Assembly (NCBI RefSeq): GCF_014904735.1
Contig: NZ_JACZCR010000057.1
Span: 1-64,000 of the forward strand
Reading direction: 5' to 3'
Length of the DNA: 64,000 bases
Source: Microbulbifer hainanensis
Lineage (GTDB): Bacteria > Pseudomonadota > Gammaproteobacteria > Pseudomonadales > Cellvibrionaceae
This document shows positions 10,013-19,247 of this stretch, one piece after another; position 1 is the first letter of the stretch; the number at the start of each line of letters is the position of its first letter. Under the pieces are notes generated by a model. That model made no database searches. It saw nothing but the letters and a program-made list of their open reading frames with translations, and had not been told where the DNA came from. The position numbers and the translations under genes were made by a program.

Positions 10013-12619
10013 CTACTTGTTGAATACCGCCCTGTCGCCTTCCAACGTGGCGTGAATGGTATCGCCGGGGACAAATTTCCCCGACAGGACATCCTGCGCC
10101 AGCGGATTTTCCAGCCACATCTGAATCGCACGCTTGAGCGGGCGGGCACCGTAGACCGGATCGAAGCCCACATCGGCGAGTTTGTTCAGCAGGTCTTCCG
10201 ACACCTCCAGCTTGAGATCGCGGTCCGCCAGGCGCTTGCGCAGCTGGTCGAGCTGAATCTCGGCGATAGCGCGTACTTCGGATCTCGCCAACGGGTGGAA
10301 AACCACTACCTCATCGATTCGGTTAATGAACTCCGGTCGGAAATGATCGCCAACTACATCCATTACCGCACTCTTCATCTGCCGGTAGTGAATTTCGCTG
10401 TCCAGTTCATCTTCATCACGGGCACTGGCGTATTTCTGGATCAGGTCCGAGCCCAGGTTGGACGTCATCACCACCACGGTGTTGCGGAAGTCTACCGTGC
10501 GTCCCTGCCCGTCGGTCAGGCGCCCGTCTTCAAGTACCTGCAGCAGGATGTTGAATACGTCCGGGTGCGCCTTTTCCACCTCGTCCATCAATACCACCGA
10601 ATAGGGTTTACGCCGCACTGCTTCGGTGAGATAGCCGCCTTCCTCGTAACCGACATAGCCGGGGGGCGCACCAATCAGGCGCGCAACCGAGTGCTTCTCC
10701 ATAAATTCCGACATATCGATGCGCACCATGGCGTCTTCGGTGTCGAACAGGAACTGCGCCAGCGCCTTGCACAGCTCGGTCTTGCCCACGCCGGTGGGGC
10801 CGAGAAACAGGAAGGAACCGTTGGGCCGATTGGGATCGGCCAAGCCGGCGCGGGAGCGCCGCACCGCGTTGGCCACGGCACTGACAGCCTCGTCCTGTCC
10901 GATTACGCGGCCGTGCATTGCCTCTTCCATGCGCAGCAGTTTTTCCCGCTCGCCCTCGAGCATTTTGGAAACCGGGATACCGGTCCAGCGCGACACCACT
11001 TCCGCCACCTCCTCGTCGGTGACGCGGTTGCGCAGCAGGCGCGGTTCTTCGCTGGGCTCGTCGCTCCCTGCTGATTGCAACTGCTGCTCCAGCTGCGGAA
11101 TCACCCCGTACTGCAATTCGGACATACGGGTCAGGTCGCCGGCGCGGCGCGCGGCCTCCATATCCAGTTTGGCCTGCTCCAACTTTTCCTTGATATCGTG
11201 ACTGCCGGCGAGCTGCGCCTTTTCCGCCTTCCAGACCTCCTCGAGGTCCGAGTACTCCCTTTCCAGTTGCTGGATTTCCTCTTCCAGCTTGGCCAGGCGC
11301 TTTTTCGTCGCCTCGTCGTCTTTGTCTTTCTTCACCGCCTCGCGCTCGATCTTCAACTGGATCAGGCGGCGCTCCAGTTTGTCCATGGATTCCGGCTTGG
11401 AATCAATTTCCATGCGGATACGGCTCGCGGCTTCATCGATCAGGTCGATGGCCTTGTCCGGGAGCTGGCGGTCAGTAATGTAACGCTGGGACAGTTTTGT
11501 CGCGGCAATGATCGCCGAGTCGGTAATATCCACGCCGTGGTGCACTTCGTAGCGCTCCTTCAGTCCGCGCAGGATGGCAATGGTGTCCTCTTCGGTGGGT
11601 TCGTCGACCAGTACTTTCTGGAAGCGCCGCTCCAGCGCCGCGTCCTTTTCAATATATTTGCGGTATTCATCCAGTGTCGTGGCGCCGACGCAGTGCAGCT
11701 CGCCGCGCGCCAGCGCCGGCTTGAGCATATTGCCCGCATCCATCGCGCCCTCGGCCTTGCCGGCGCCGACCATGGTGTGCAGTTCATCGATAAACAGGAT
11801 GACTCGCCCCTCCTGTTTCGACAGCTCGTTCAGCACCGCTTTCAGGCGCTCTTCGAATTCGCCGCGGAACTTGGCCCCGGCCAACAGCGCACCGAGATCC
11901 AGTGACAGCAGTCGCTTGTCTTTCAGACCCTCGGGCACCTCGCCATTGACAATGCGCTGTGCGAGCCCCTCGACAATGGCGGTCTTGCCCACGCCCGGCT
12001 CACCGATCAGCACCGGGTTGTTCTTGGTGCGGCGCTGCAGTACCTGAATGGTGCGGCGGATTTCGTCGTCGCGACCGATTACCGGATCCAGTTTGCCCGC
12101 CACCGCGCGCTCGGTGAGATCGAGGGTGTATTTGTCCAGCGCCTGGCGGGCTTCTTCGGCATTGGGGTCGTCGACTTTTTCCTCACCGCGTACCTTGTCG
12201 ATGGCGGCCTGCAGTTGTTTGACGTCGCCATTGGCGTTGAGAATCTTGGAGATCTCGCCGGCGGCCGAATCAAACGCCGCCAACAGTACCGTTTCGCTGG
12301 CGATAAAACTGTCGCCATTTTTCTGCGCGCGCTTGTCCGCCAGATTGAACAGGCGCATCAGTTCCTGCGACATACCCACATCGCCGGTGGGTGAGCTCAC
12401 CGTCGGCAAACTGTCGAGGCGCTTGGCCAGATCATTGCGCAGGCCGTTGAGATTGAAACCGGCCTGGGAAAGAAACGCGGGCACGCTGCCATTGTTCTGG
12501 TTTAGCAGCGCCTGCAACAGATGCTCCGGATAAATCTGGTTGTGGTCGCGCCCCACGGCAATGGACTGCGCATCGGCAATCGCGGCCTGCAGTGGGTTAG
12601 TCATTCGATCAATGCGCAT
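10013..12619 (-). CDS. clpB: ATP-dependent disaggregase ClpB
   Basis: Hexameric AAA+ chaperone that, with DnaK, extracts polypeptides from aggregates after heat stress. 868 aa, the expected length. Order: N-terminal Clp repeat domain (from [18 protein letters not shown]), first nucleotide-binding domain with Walker [14 protein letters not shown] near residue 205, the M-domain coiled coil (about 400-530, Lys/Glu/Leu-rich), then the second nucleotide-binding domain with [15 protein letters not shown] near 605 and the pore-loop region GYVGYEEGG. No ClpP-binding loop is expected. A sigma-32-like promoter lies about 110 bases upstream. Its neighbourhood with pgeF and rluD matches Pseudomonas. Confidence 0.97.
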   Translation of the reverse strand: MRIDRMTNPLQAAIADAQSIAVGRDHNQIYPEHLLQALLNQNNGSVPAFLSQAGFNLNGLRNDLAKRLDSLPTVSSPTGDVGMSQELMRLFNLADKRAQKNGDSFIASETVLLAAFDSAAGEISKILNANGDVKQLQAAIDKVRGEEKVDDPNAEEARQALDKYTLDLTERAVAGKLDPVIGRDDEIRRTIQVLQRRTKNNPVLIGEPGVGKTAIVEGLAQRIVNGEVPEGLKDKRLLSLDLGALLAGAKFRGEFEERLKAVLNELSKQEGRVILFIDELHTMVGAGKAEGAMDAGNMLKPALARGELHCVGATTLDEYRKYIEKDAALERRFQKVLVDEPTEEDTIAILRGLKERYEVHHGVDITDSAIIAATKLSQRYITDRQLPDKAIDLIDEAASRIRMEIDSKPESMDKLERRLIQLKIEREAVKKDKDDEATKKRLAKLEEEIQQLEREYSDLEEVWKAEKAQLAGSHDIKEKLEQAKLDMEAARRAGDLTRMSELQYGVIPQLEQQLQSAGSDEPSEEPRLLRNRVTDEEVAEVVSRWTGIPVSKMLEGEREKLLRMEEAMHGRVIGQDEAVSAVANAVRRSRAGLADPNRPNGSFLFLGPTGVGKTELCKALAQFLFDTEDAMVRIDMSEFMEKHSVARLIGAPPGYVGYEEGGYLTEAVRRKPYSVVLMDEVEKAHPDVFNILLQVLEDGRLTDGQGRTVDFRNTVVVMTSNLGSDLIQKYASARDEDELDSEIHYRQMKSAVMDVVGDHFRPEFINRIDEVVVFHPLARSEVRAIAEIQLDQLRKRLADRDLKLEVSEDLLNKLADVGFDPVYGARPLKRAIQMWLENPLAQDVLSGKFVPGDTIHATLEGDRAVFNK

Positions 12620-12728
12620 GGAAAAATTCTCCCCTCAATCAAGGCAATGGGAAACCGGCGACGAGAAACATAAAAGCGCCATTTCGGCGCCGTACTCTCA
12701 GTGTAGTGCGGCCGGGAAACGCATGAAT

Positions 12729-12757
12729 AAAATAGGGGCGCTCGGGGAGTTTTCAAT
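12729..12757 (-). promoter_or_regulatory. Heat-shock (sigma-32-type) promoter for clpB
   Basis: On the minus strand, ATTGAAA (-35) is followed 12 bases later by CCCCTATTTT (-10). This is close to the sigma-32 consensus CTTGAAA, 11-16 bases, CCCCATNT. It lies about 110 bases before the clpB start, and clpB is a classic member of this regulon. The rest of 12620-12907 shows no gene. Confidence 0.75.
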
Positions 12758-12884
12758 GATCTGGATCAATCGGCGCAACAATCCGCGGGCCAATCGGCTG
12801 ACGGCGACGTTTGTGATCGAGATCTATGCGCCGAGATTCGGTGAAGGCCACCGGCACAGCCAGGCACCGTGTTTAAAGGATTCT

Positions 12885-12904
12885 GCCGGGGCGCATGCCC
12901 CGGC
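12885..12904 (-). terminator. Possible terminator after pgeF
   Basis: A perfect 8-bp inverted repeat (GCCGGGGC / GCCCCGGC, 4-base loop) begins just after the pgeF stop at 12908. The following minus-strand sequence is not T-rich, so termination strength is uncertain. Confidence 0.45.
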
Positions 12905-12907
12905 CGG

Positions 12908-13675
12908 TCAGGATGCCTGCAGCCAGATCAGTGAGGCCATGCGGCCGGTGATTCTGTCGCGCCGGTAGGAATAGAAGTAATCGGGTTCGCTGACCGTGCA
13001 GCGATCACCGCCGTAGATATCGGCAATGCCCAGTTGCCGCAGCTCGGCACGTGCAAGGCCGTAAATATCCGCGAGAAAATGCAGCGGTTTCTGTACATGG
13101 GGGCGGAAGCACTGGGCGATAGCCTCCGTGTGCTCGCCGTCCAGTGCATGCTCAAAGAAGGTTTCCAGCACGTCGACACCGGTTTCGAATGCCCGCGGAC
13201 CGATGGCCGGGCCCAGCCAGACCAGCAATTCTTCCGGCGCACAGTCCAGCGCCGCCACTGTCTCGCGCAGTATGCCGCCGGCCAGACCACGCCAGCCGGC
13301 GTGGGCGGCGGCCACACGTGTACCGGCACGATCACAGAACAGCACCGGCAGGCAGTCGGCAGTGAGCACCGCGCACACGGCGCCGGGAGTGCTGGCGGTA
13401 CTGGCATCGGCGGTGCGCACCAATCCATCGGTCCGGGCCGTTACTACCCGGTCGCTGTGGATCTGCTCGAGCCACTGGGGCTCGGCGGGCAACTGCAGCT
13501 CGTCGCACAGCTGCCGGCGATTGGCCGCGACTGCATCGGCATCATCGTCCACATGGCTACCCAGATTGAACGACGCGTAAGCACCGGCGCTGTGGCCGCC
13601 GGTACGCAGGCTGGTGGCCGCGCGCACATTAGAGGGAGCGGGCCAGTCGGGGATCAGGTAGTGCTCGGCGGCCAT
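12908..13675 (-). CDS. pgeF: Peptidoglycan editing factor PgeF (YfiH, multicopper-oxidase-like laccase-domain family)
   Basis: A 255-aa member of the DUF152/laccase-domain family. In E. coli this purine-nucleoside/multifunctional enzyme family also limits incorporation of L-Ser in place of L-Ala into peptidoglycan precursors. The metal-site motifs are visible: LTADCLPVLF (Cys) and AAAHAGWRGLAGG (His), with the upstream NLGSHVDDD. AAGGATACTGA precedes the ATG. It lies 41 bases downstream of rluD on the same strand, as in other gammaproteobacteria (rluD-yfiH-clpB), so rluD-pgeF is likely one transcript. Confidence 0.92.
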   Translation of the reverse strand: MAAEHYLIPDWPAPSNVRAATSLRTGGHSAGAYASFNLGSHVDDDADAVAANRRQLCDELQLPAEPQWLEQIHSDRVVTARTDGLVRTADASTASTPGAVCAVLTADCLPVLFCDRAGTRVAAAHAGWRGLAGGILRETVAALDCAPEELLVWLGPAIGPRAFETGVDVLETFFEHALDGEHTEAIAQCFRPHVQKPLHFLADIYGLARAELRQLGIADIYGGDRCTVSEPDYFYSYRRDRITGRMASLIWLQAS

Positions 13676-13716
13676 TCAGTATCCTTGGTCGTCGCCGCGG
13701 GCGGCGAGTTTGCGGT

Positions 13717-14673
13717 TCACGCGTGAGAGCCGGCGCGCAACTGGGCCAGCAGTTGCAGCATATCCGCCGGCATGGGTGTAGACCAGTGCATTTCCTCGCC
13801 GCTTTGCGGGTGCAGCAGCGCCAGTTCTGCGGCGTGCAGCGCCTGGCGCGGAAAGGTCTGCAGGGCGCGCACCAGCTCGGCGGGCGCTTCTGCCGGCAAC
13901 CTTGGGCGACCACCGTAGAGCGGGTCGCCGACCAGCGGATGGCGGATATGGGCCATATGTACCCGGATCTGGTGGGTGCGACCGGTCTCCAGTTTGCAGC
14001 GCACCAATGTCTGGGCCTGAAAGCGCTCCTGCACCCGGTAGTGGGTGATCGCTTCCTTACCACCGAAGTCAAGCACGGCCATCTTGAGGCGATTCTGCCG
14101 GTGGCGGCCGATGGGCGCGTCGACGGTACCGCCGCCACTGAGAACGCCCTGCACTATAGCGTCGTACAGGCGGCTGACACTGCGTTCTTTCAGTTGCGCC
14201 ACCAGGCTAGTCTGCGCCGGCAGCGTCTTGGCCACCACCATCAGGCCACTGGTGTCCTTGTCCAGCCGGTGGACGATACCGGCGCGCGGGATCATCTCCA
14301 GCGCCGGACAGTGGTGCAGCAGGCCATTCAACAGGGTGCCATCGGGGTTGCCCGCCGCCGGGTGCACGACCAGGCCCGCCGGCTTGTCGATCACCAGCAG
14401 GCTGTCGTCCTCGTAAACGATATTCAGGTCGATCGCCTGGGCGAGCCACTCTCCCTGGGGCTCCAGCTCCGCGCGCAAGCTCAGGCGCTCGCCGCCAAAC
14501 AGCTTGTCCTTGGGCTTCGCAGTCGCGCCATTGACGGTCAGTTGACCACTTTTTATCCACCCCTGCAGGCGTGCGCGGGAATAGTCGGGAATTAATTCCG
14601 CTGCCGCCTGGTCTAAGCGCAATCCGGCCAATTCTGCCGGGACTTCGATATCAAGTTCGAGCTGTTCATTCAT
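13717..14673 (-). CDS. rluD: 23S rRNA pseudouridine synthase RluD
   Basis: Makes pseudouridines 1911, 1915 and 1917 in helix 69 of 23S rRNA, needed for normal ribosome assembly. 318 aa: an N-terminal S4 RNA-binding domain (about residues 15-75, AGLRLDQAAAELIPDYSRA), then the RluA-type catalytic domain. That domain has the catalytic Asp in HRLDKDTSGLMVVAKT and the family motif GRTHQIRVHMAHIRHPLVGDPLYG, part of the active-site wall. Divergent from bamD, a pairing conserved in gammaproteobacteria. No strong ribosome site precedes the ATG at 14673. Confidence 0.95.
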   Translation of the reverse strand: MNEQLELDIEVPAELAGLRLDQAAAELIPDYSRARLQGWIKSGQLTVNGATAKPKDKLFGGERLSLRAELEPQGEWLAQAIDLNIVYEDDSLLVIDKPAGLVVHPAAGNPDGTLLNGLLHHCPALEMIPRAGIVHRLDKDTSGLMVVAKTLPAQTSLVAQLKERSVSRLYDAIVQGVLSGGGTVDAPIGRHRQNRLKMAVLDFGGKEAITHYRVQERFQAQTLVRCKLETGRTHQIRVHMAHIRHPLVGDPLYGGRPRLPAEAPAELVRALQTFPRQALHAAELALLHPQSGEEMHWSTPMPADMLQLLAQLRAGSHA

Positions 14674-14713
14674 TGATCAATTTCAAACACTTTGGGCAGC
14701 TCCGCGACTGTGG

Positions 14714-14743
14714 TTAAATGGCGGGCCGCCGATCACCTATAAT
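14714..14743 (+). promoter_or_regulatory. Sigma-70 promoter of bamD
   Basis: A perfect TATAAT (14738-14743) stands 18 bases after TTAAAT (14714-14719), a weak -35. It lies 30 bases before the first bamD ATG in the short rluD-bamD divergent gap. Confidence 0.6.
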
Positions 14744-14773
14744 TGGCGGCTAGTTTAAAGGTAGAGAGTAATA

Positions 14774-15724
14774 ATGATAGAGCGAGGGGCTATGCAGGCT
14801 TCGAAAATCCTGTGGTTGGTTGTACTGTCCGCGATCCTTGTCGCCTGCGCCAGCACCGATGAATCTGAAGAGGGCCTGCCCACCGGCAGCCGCACCGAGC
14901 AAGCCTTCTATGAGGCGGCACAAAAACAGCTGAGATCCAGCCAGTGGGACCTTGCGATCAAGAACTTTCGCGCCCTGGAGGACAACTTCCCCTTCGGTAA
15001 CTACGCCGAACAGGCCCAGCTCGAACTGATCTACGCCTATTACCGCAATTACGACAACGATGCGGCCATCGCTGCGGCGGACCGTTTTATCCGCCTGCAC
15101 CCGCAACACCGCAACGTCGATTACGCGTATTACATGAAGGGACTGGCCTCCTTTACCGAGGGTACAGGCCTGTTTGAGCGCTTCCTGCCCACGGATATGA
15201 CCAGCCGCGACCCCGGCTCGGCGCGCGAGTCCTTTGCGTACTTCTCCCAGCTGATGGCCCGCTACCCGGACAGCCGCTACGCACCAGATGCGCAGAAGCG
15301 CATGATTCACCTGCGCAACCTGCTGGCCCGCTACGAAATCCACGTGGCCAACTACTACTTCAAGCGCGGCGCCTACCTTGCCGCTGCCAACCGCGGCCGC
15401 TACGTGGTGGAAAACTTCCAGCAGACGCCGGCGGTACCCGATGCTCTGGCGGCCATGGTAGAGGGCTACCACCTGCTGGAAATGCCGGAACTGGAAGCCA
15501 ACGCGCTCAACGTGCTGCGCACCAATTACCCGAACCACCCGGCGTTCCGCAGGGACGGTTCGTTTAACTACAACTATTACAAAGGCGCCAGCGGCCGCAG
15601 CATCCTGCACCGCCTGACCCTCGGTCTGTTCGAGAAGTCCGACCCCCGTGGCTTCGATACCCGCAAGCTGTACAACGCGGAATACCGTCCGGAAAACGCC
15701 CCCATGCCGCCCGAGCTGATGTAA
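14774..15724 (+). CDS. bamD: Outer membrane assembly lipoprotein BamD
   Basis: Essential lipoprotein of the BAM complex that works with BamA to insert beta-barrel proteins into the outer membrane. 316 aa from the first ATG; an in-frame ATG at 14792 preceded by GAGGGG gives a more typical signal peptide. The lipobox is LVAC (Cys about 19-25). TPR repeats follow, starting at [22 protein letters not shown] and continuing with [19 protein letters not shown] and [17 protein letters not shown]. The C-terminal extension ends at MPPELM and is somewhat longer than in E. coli (245 aa), as in Pseudomonas ComL. Convergent with nadE across a shared terminator. Confidence 0.94.
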   Translation: MIERGAMQASKILWLVVLSAILVACASTDESEEGLPTGSRTEQAFYEAAQKQLRSSQWDLAIKNFRALEDNFPFGNYAEQAQLELIYAYYRNYDNDAAIAAADRFIRLHPQHRNVDYAYYMKGLASFTEGTGLFERFLPTDMTSRDPGSARESFAYFSQLMARYPDSRYAPDAQKRMIHLRNLLARYEIHVANYYFKRGAYLAAANRGRYVVENFQQTPAVPDALAAMVEGYHLLEMPELEANALNVLRTNYPNHPAFRRDGSFNYNYYKGASGRSILHRLTLGLFEKSDPRGFDTRKLYNAEYRPENAPMPPELM

Positions 15725-15740
15725 GCGAGTCCGGTTAGCA

Positions 15741-15774
15741 ATAAAAAAACGGCGCCAGTGGCGCCGTTTTTTTA
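15741..15774. terminator. Bidirectional terminator between bamD and nadE
   Basis: The inverted repeat ACGGCGCC / GGCGCCGT is flanked by an A-run on the left and a T-run on the right. It lies between two convergent genes and can serve both. Confidence 0.92.
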
Positions 15775-15787
15775 TTCAGTCGCGGGC

Positions 15788-17416
15788 CTATTCGCCCGCT
15801 TTCCAGCCATTGGTGATCGGGTAGCGCCGGTCGCGACCAAATCCCCGCTCGGAAATTCGCACCCCCACTGCGGCCTGGCGGCGCTTGTATTCATTCCTGT
15901 CTACCAGGCGCACCACGCGTTCCACCGTCTCCGCGGCAAAGCCGGCCGCTATGATTTCCGCCGCACTGTGGTCCTGATCGATATACAGGTGGAGAATCCG
16001 GTCCAGCTCGTCGTAATCCGGCAGGCTGTCGGAATCCACCTGGTCCGGCGCCAGCTCTGCACTGGGCGGGCGGGTGATGACCGTTTCCGGTATCACTTCT
16101 CCGAGCGTGTTGCGGTAGCGCGCCAGCTGGAACACCAGTGTCTTGGGCACGTCTTTCAGGGCGTTATAGCCACCCACCATATCGCCATAGAGCGTCGCAT
16201 AGCCCACCGCCAGCTCACTCTTGTTGCCGGTAGTGAGCACCATGGCTCCTTTCTTGTTGGAAATTGCCATCAGCAGGACCCCGCGGGAGCGCGCCTGCAG
16301 GTTTTCCTCGGTGGTATCCCGCGCTGTACCTTCAAACTCCTCGGCGAGCGACGCCATAAAAGAATCGAAGATCGGCTCGATACTGATTACCCGGTAGTGA
16401 ATACCGAGCCGCTGCGCCTGGTCGGCGGCATCGTTCTTGCTCAAATCCGAGGTGTAGCGGAACGGCATCATCACCGCCTCCACCCGCTCCTTGCCCAGCG
16501 CATCCACGGCGATGGCCAATGTCAGCGCCGAATCGATACCGCCGGACAGGCCCAATACCACGCCGTTGAAGCCGTTCTTGTTGACGTAGTCGCGCACGCC
16601 CAACACCAGAGCCGAGTAAATGGAAGCGAGATCCTCGAGCGCCGGGGTAATTTCGCCCGGTTCCAGCGCTACCTCACCGTCGCGATGGTTCACACGCAGC
16701 GGCAGCAGGTGCTCGACGAATTCCGGTGCCCGAGCACAGAGCTTGCCCTGAGCATCGACCGCGAAGGAACCACCATCAAATACCAGCTCGTCCTGGCCGC
16801 CAAACCAGTTCACATACACCACCGGCATGCAGCCGGCACGGGCCTGGTTGCCGAGCAGTTCCAGGCGCTGCTGGGACTTGCCGCGGTGAAACGGTGAGGC
16901 ATTGATATTCAGCATCAACCGGGCGCCTGCGGCCGCGGCCTGAGCTACCGGTTCCGGGTGCCAGATGTCCTCGCAGATAGTGATCGCCGTGGGGATGCCC
17001 TTGATATCGACGACACAGGGCCTGTCGCCGGGGACGAAATAGCGCATTTCGTCGAAAACCTGGTAATTGGGCAGTTGCTGTTTCGCGTATTCCGCCCGCA
17101 GCTCCCCCGCCTCGATCAACCCGGCCATATTGAATACTTTGCCGGCCACCACTCGGGGATAGCCGATCAGCACGGCGCAGGGCAGCTCTGCCGCGACCAG
17201 CTGAGCCAGCGCCGCATCGATACGGCGCTGCATGCTGGGTCGTAACAGCAGATCCTCCGGCGGATAGCCGCACAGGGTCAATTCGGGAAACAGCACCAGA
17301 TCCGCTCCGTGCTCGCGGTGCGCGCGACGCGCGACCTCGATCACCTGGGCGGTATTGCCGGGAATATCCCCGACCAGAGAATTGATTTGTGCCAGCACTA
17401 ACTGCAAAGTAGACAT
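15788..17416 (-). CDS. nadE: Glutamine-dependent NAD+ synthetase
   Basis: Final step of NAD+ synthesis: amidates deamido-NAD+ using ammonia released from glutamine. Two domains in 542 aa. The N-terminal nitrilase-type glutaminase has its Glu-Lys-Cys triad visible (E45 in LFPELTLCGYPPEDLL, K112 in YAKQQLPNYQVFDE, C148 in ITICEDIWHPEP). The C-terminal ATP-pyrophosphatase synthetase domain has the P-loop LSGGIDSALTLAI near residue 290 and TTGNKSELAVGYATLYGDM. AGGTTCGAAG precedes the ATG. It lies between bamD and pilS, an insertion compared with the Pseudomonas order as I remember it. Confidence 0.96.
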   Translation of the reverse strand: MSTLQLVLAQINSLVGDIPGNTAQVIEVARRAHREHGADLVLFPELTLCGYPPEDLLLRPSMQRRIDAALAQLVAAELPCAVLIGYPRVVAGKVFNMAGLIEAGELRAEYAKQQLPNYQVFDEMRYFVPGDRPCVVDIKGIPTAITICEDIWHPEPVAQAAAAGARLMLNINASPFHRGKSQQRLELLGNQARAGCMPVVYVNWFGGQDELVFDGGSFAVDAQGKLCARAPEFVEHLLPLRVNHRDGEVALEPGEITPALEDLASIYSALVLGVRDYVNKNGFNGVVLGLSGGIDSALTLAIAVDALGKERVEAVMMPFRYTSDLSKNDAADQAQRLGIHYRVISIEPIFDSFMASLAEEFEGTARDTTEENLQARSRGVLLMAISNKKGAMVLTTGNKSELAVGYATLYGDMVGGYNALKDVPKTLVFQLARYRNTLGEVIPETVITRPPSAELAPDQVDSDSLPDYDELDRILHLYIDQDHSAAEIIAAGFAAETVERVVRLVDRNEYKRRQAAVGVRISERGFGRDRRYPITNGWKAGE

Positions 17417-17515
17417 CTTCGAACCTCGGGCCTGTCGAGCCTCTATTGTATCGCGAGATCGTTCCGGTATCGCGCGTGCGTGAAGAAGTTAGGCCCGAAG
17501 TCCGCGATAACAACA

Positions 17516-19126
17516 ATGAGAACTCCCACCTTGACCAGCGCAGCAACCACCGCCGACGAACAGTCGCTACAACATCACGAACTGCTGCGGATCTATGCGT
17601 TGTACCGCGTCGCCATGGCGCTGATTCTGCTCGGCATTTTCGTCTCGGATATCGGCAAAGGCGCGGTGGGCAACAGCGCACCCGGACTCTACCTTCAAAC
17701 CACCATCGCCTACGCCGCGCTCAATTTTGGCTGGCTGGTGCATCTGCGGCACGTCGGCTACCACACCAATACCGGGCAGGTGGGACTGATACTCGGCTGC
17801 GATATTTTTGCCTTCCTGCTACTGATTCACGCCAGCGGCGGTCTCAATTCGGGGCTCGGATACCTGCTGTTGATCAGCTGTTCGGTGGGCTCCATGTTGC
17901 TGGATCGCCGCATGGGCGCATTCTTCGCCGCCGTGGCCAGTATCGCCGTGATCGGCCAGCAGCTTTACGGCCTGTTGGCCGGTCATGCAGACACCCAGGA
18001 CATCGTTTCGGCCGGTAGTCTCGGCATACTGCTGTTCGCCACCGTCAGCGCCCTGCAATACCTGTCCGCCCGCATCCGCACGGCCACATTGCGCGCGGAT
18101 CAGCAAAGTCGCCAGGCCGCCCACCTGCAGCGCCTGGCACAGCAGATCGTCGAGCGCATGCGCACCGGCGTGCTGGTGATGGATTCCGCCAACAAGCCGG
18201 AGCTGATCAACCGGGCCGCGCGCCAACTGCTGGGCGAACAACTGCAGCCCGGAGGCGGGCGTCAGGCAGCACTGCACCAGATCGTGCGCGAGTGGCGCCG
18301 CGACCCCGCCCACGGTTCCACTCTCTTGAATGCAGAAAGCGGCGGTGAACTGCGGCTCAGCTTTGCCAACCTGCGCCGCGACCGCGGCGACAGCACCCTG
18401 GTATTTGTCGAGGACAATCGCAAACTCACCCAGGCCGCGCAGAAACTGAAACTCGCCTCCCTCGGCCACCTGACCGGCTCGATTGCCCACGAGGTCCGCA
18501 ATCCGCTCGGGGCCATCAGCCATGCGGCGCAACTACTGTCGGAATCGAAGTCCCTGAGCCCCGAGGATCGGCATTTGACTGAAATCATCTGCCGGCACAG
18601 CCAGCGCGTAAATCAGATCGTCGAGAATGTGATGCAACTGTCGCGCCGACGCGCTTCAGTGCCACTCCTGAATGATCTGGGGCAATGGCTCGAACAGTTC
18701 ATCCCCGACTTTCACGCTGGCGCGCCGCGCGATGCGCAAATCCGGCTGCGGCTGCCGCCATCCCCGGTGACGGCACGTTTCGACCCGCAGCAGCTTGCAC
18801 AGATTGTGACCAACCTGTGCAATAACGCCCTGCACCACTCCCACATCGCCACCGGCCGGCGCGAAGTGGAGATCACCGTTTACCACAATCGTGAACGCGA
18901 TTGCGCCGTGCTCGACGTCATGGATAGCGGCCGCGGCGTACTGCCGGAACACCGCGACAGCATCTTTGAGCCGTTTTTTACCACCGGCCAGGGTGGCAGC
19001 GGCCTGGGGTTGTATATCGCCCGCGAACTGTGTGAGGCCAACCAGGCCAATCTTTATTATTGCCGCAATGATGAAAACAAAAGTTGCTTCCGAGTCGAAT
19101 TCGCCCATACCAATCGGGTTTTTTAA
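17516..19126 (+). CDS. pilS: Sensor histidine kinase PilS
   Basis: Inner-membrane sensor of the PilS-PilR system, which in Pseudomonas senses major pilin in the membrane and controls pilA. About 536 aa: six hydrophobic segments within residues 25-185, a PAS-like linker (ERMRTGVLVMDSANKPELINRAARQLLG), the phosphoacceptor His in GSIAHEVRNPLGAISHAAQ (about residue 325), and a HATPase domain with the N-box IVTNLCNNALHHS and G-boxes VMDSGRGVLPEHR and GGSGLGLYIARELCEAN. The frame is open to a GTG at 17480; neither start has a clear ribosome site and I prefer ATG 17516. pilR follows after 121 bases. Confidence 0.92.
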   Translation: MRTPTLTSAATTADEQSLQHHELLRIYALYRVAMALILLGIFVSDIGKGAVGNSAPGLYLQTTIAYAALNFGWLVHLRHVGYHTNTGQVGLILGCDIFAFLLLIHASGGLNSGLGYLLLISCSVGSMLLDRRMGAFFAAVASIAVIGQQLYGLLAGHADTQDIVSAGSLGILLFATVSALQYLSARIRTATLRADQQSRQAAHLQRLAQQIVERMRTGVLVMDSANKPELINRAARQLLGEQLQPGGGRQAALHQIVREWRRDPAHGSTLLNAESGGELRLSFANLRRDRGDSTLVFVEDNRKLTQAAQKLKLASLGHLTGSIAHEVRNPLGAISHAAQLLSESKSLSPEDRHLTEIICRHSQRVNQIVENVMQLSRRRASVPLLNDLGQWLEQFIPDFHAGAPRDAQIRLRLPPSPVTARFDPQQLAQIVTNLCNNALHHSHIATGRREVEITVYHNRERDCAVLDVMDSGRGVLPEHRDSIFEPFFTTGQGGSGLGLYIARELCEANQANLYYCRNDENKSCFRVEFAHTNRVF

Positions 19127-19247
19127 ACGCGGTTTCGACAAAAATTAGAAAAAGATTCCGCCCCGGCATCCCCCAAATAGCTGGTAATTTCTGCCATAAT
19201 CGCTGGTTGGGGAATTTTGCAAACCAACAATAAAAGCGCACGGATAC

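Noticed and set aside
9521..11074. Plus-strand frame of 517 codons across the adaptor and clpB
   Set aside because: It spans the clpB terminator and reads the complement of known genes; no start signal or family match is visible.
14750..15610. Minus-strand frame opposite bamD
   Set aside because: bamD has a lipobox, TPR motifs and a promoter; the opposite frame has none of these.
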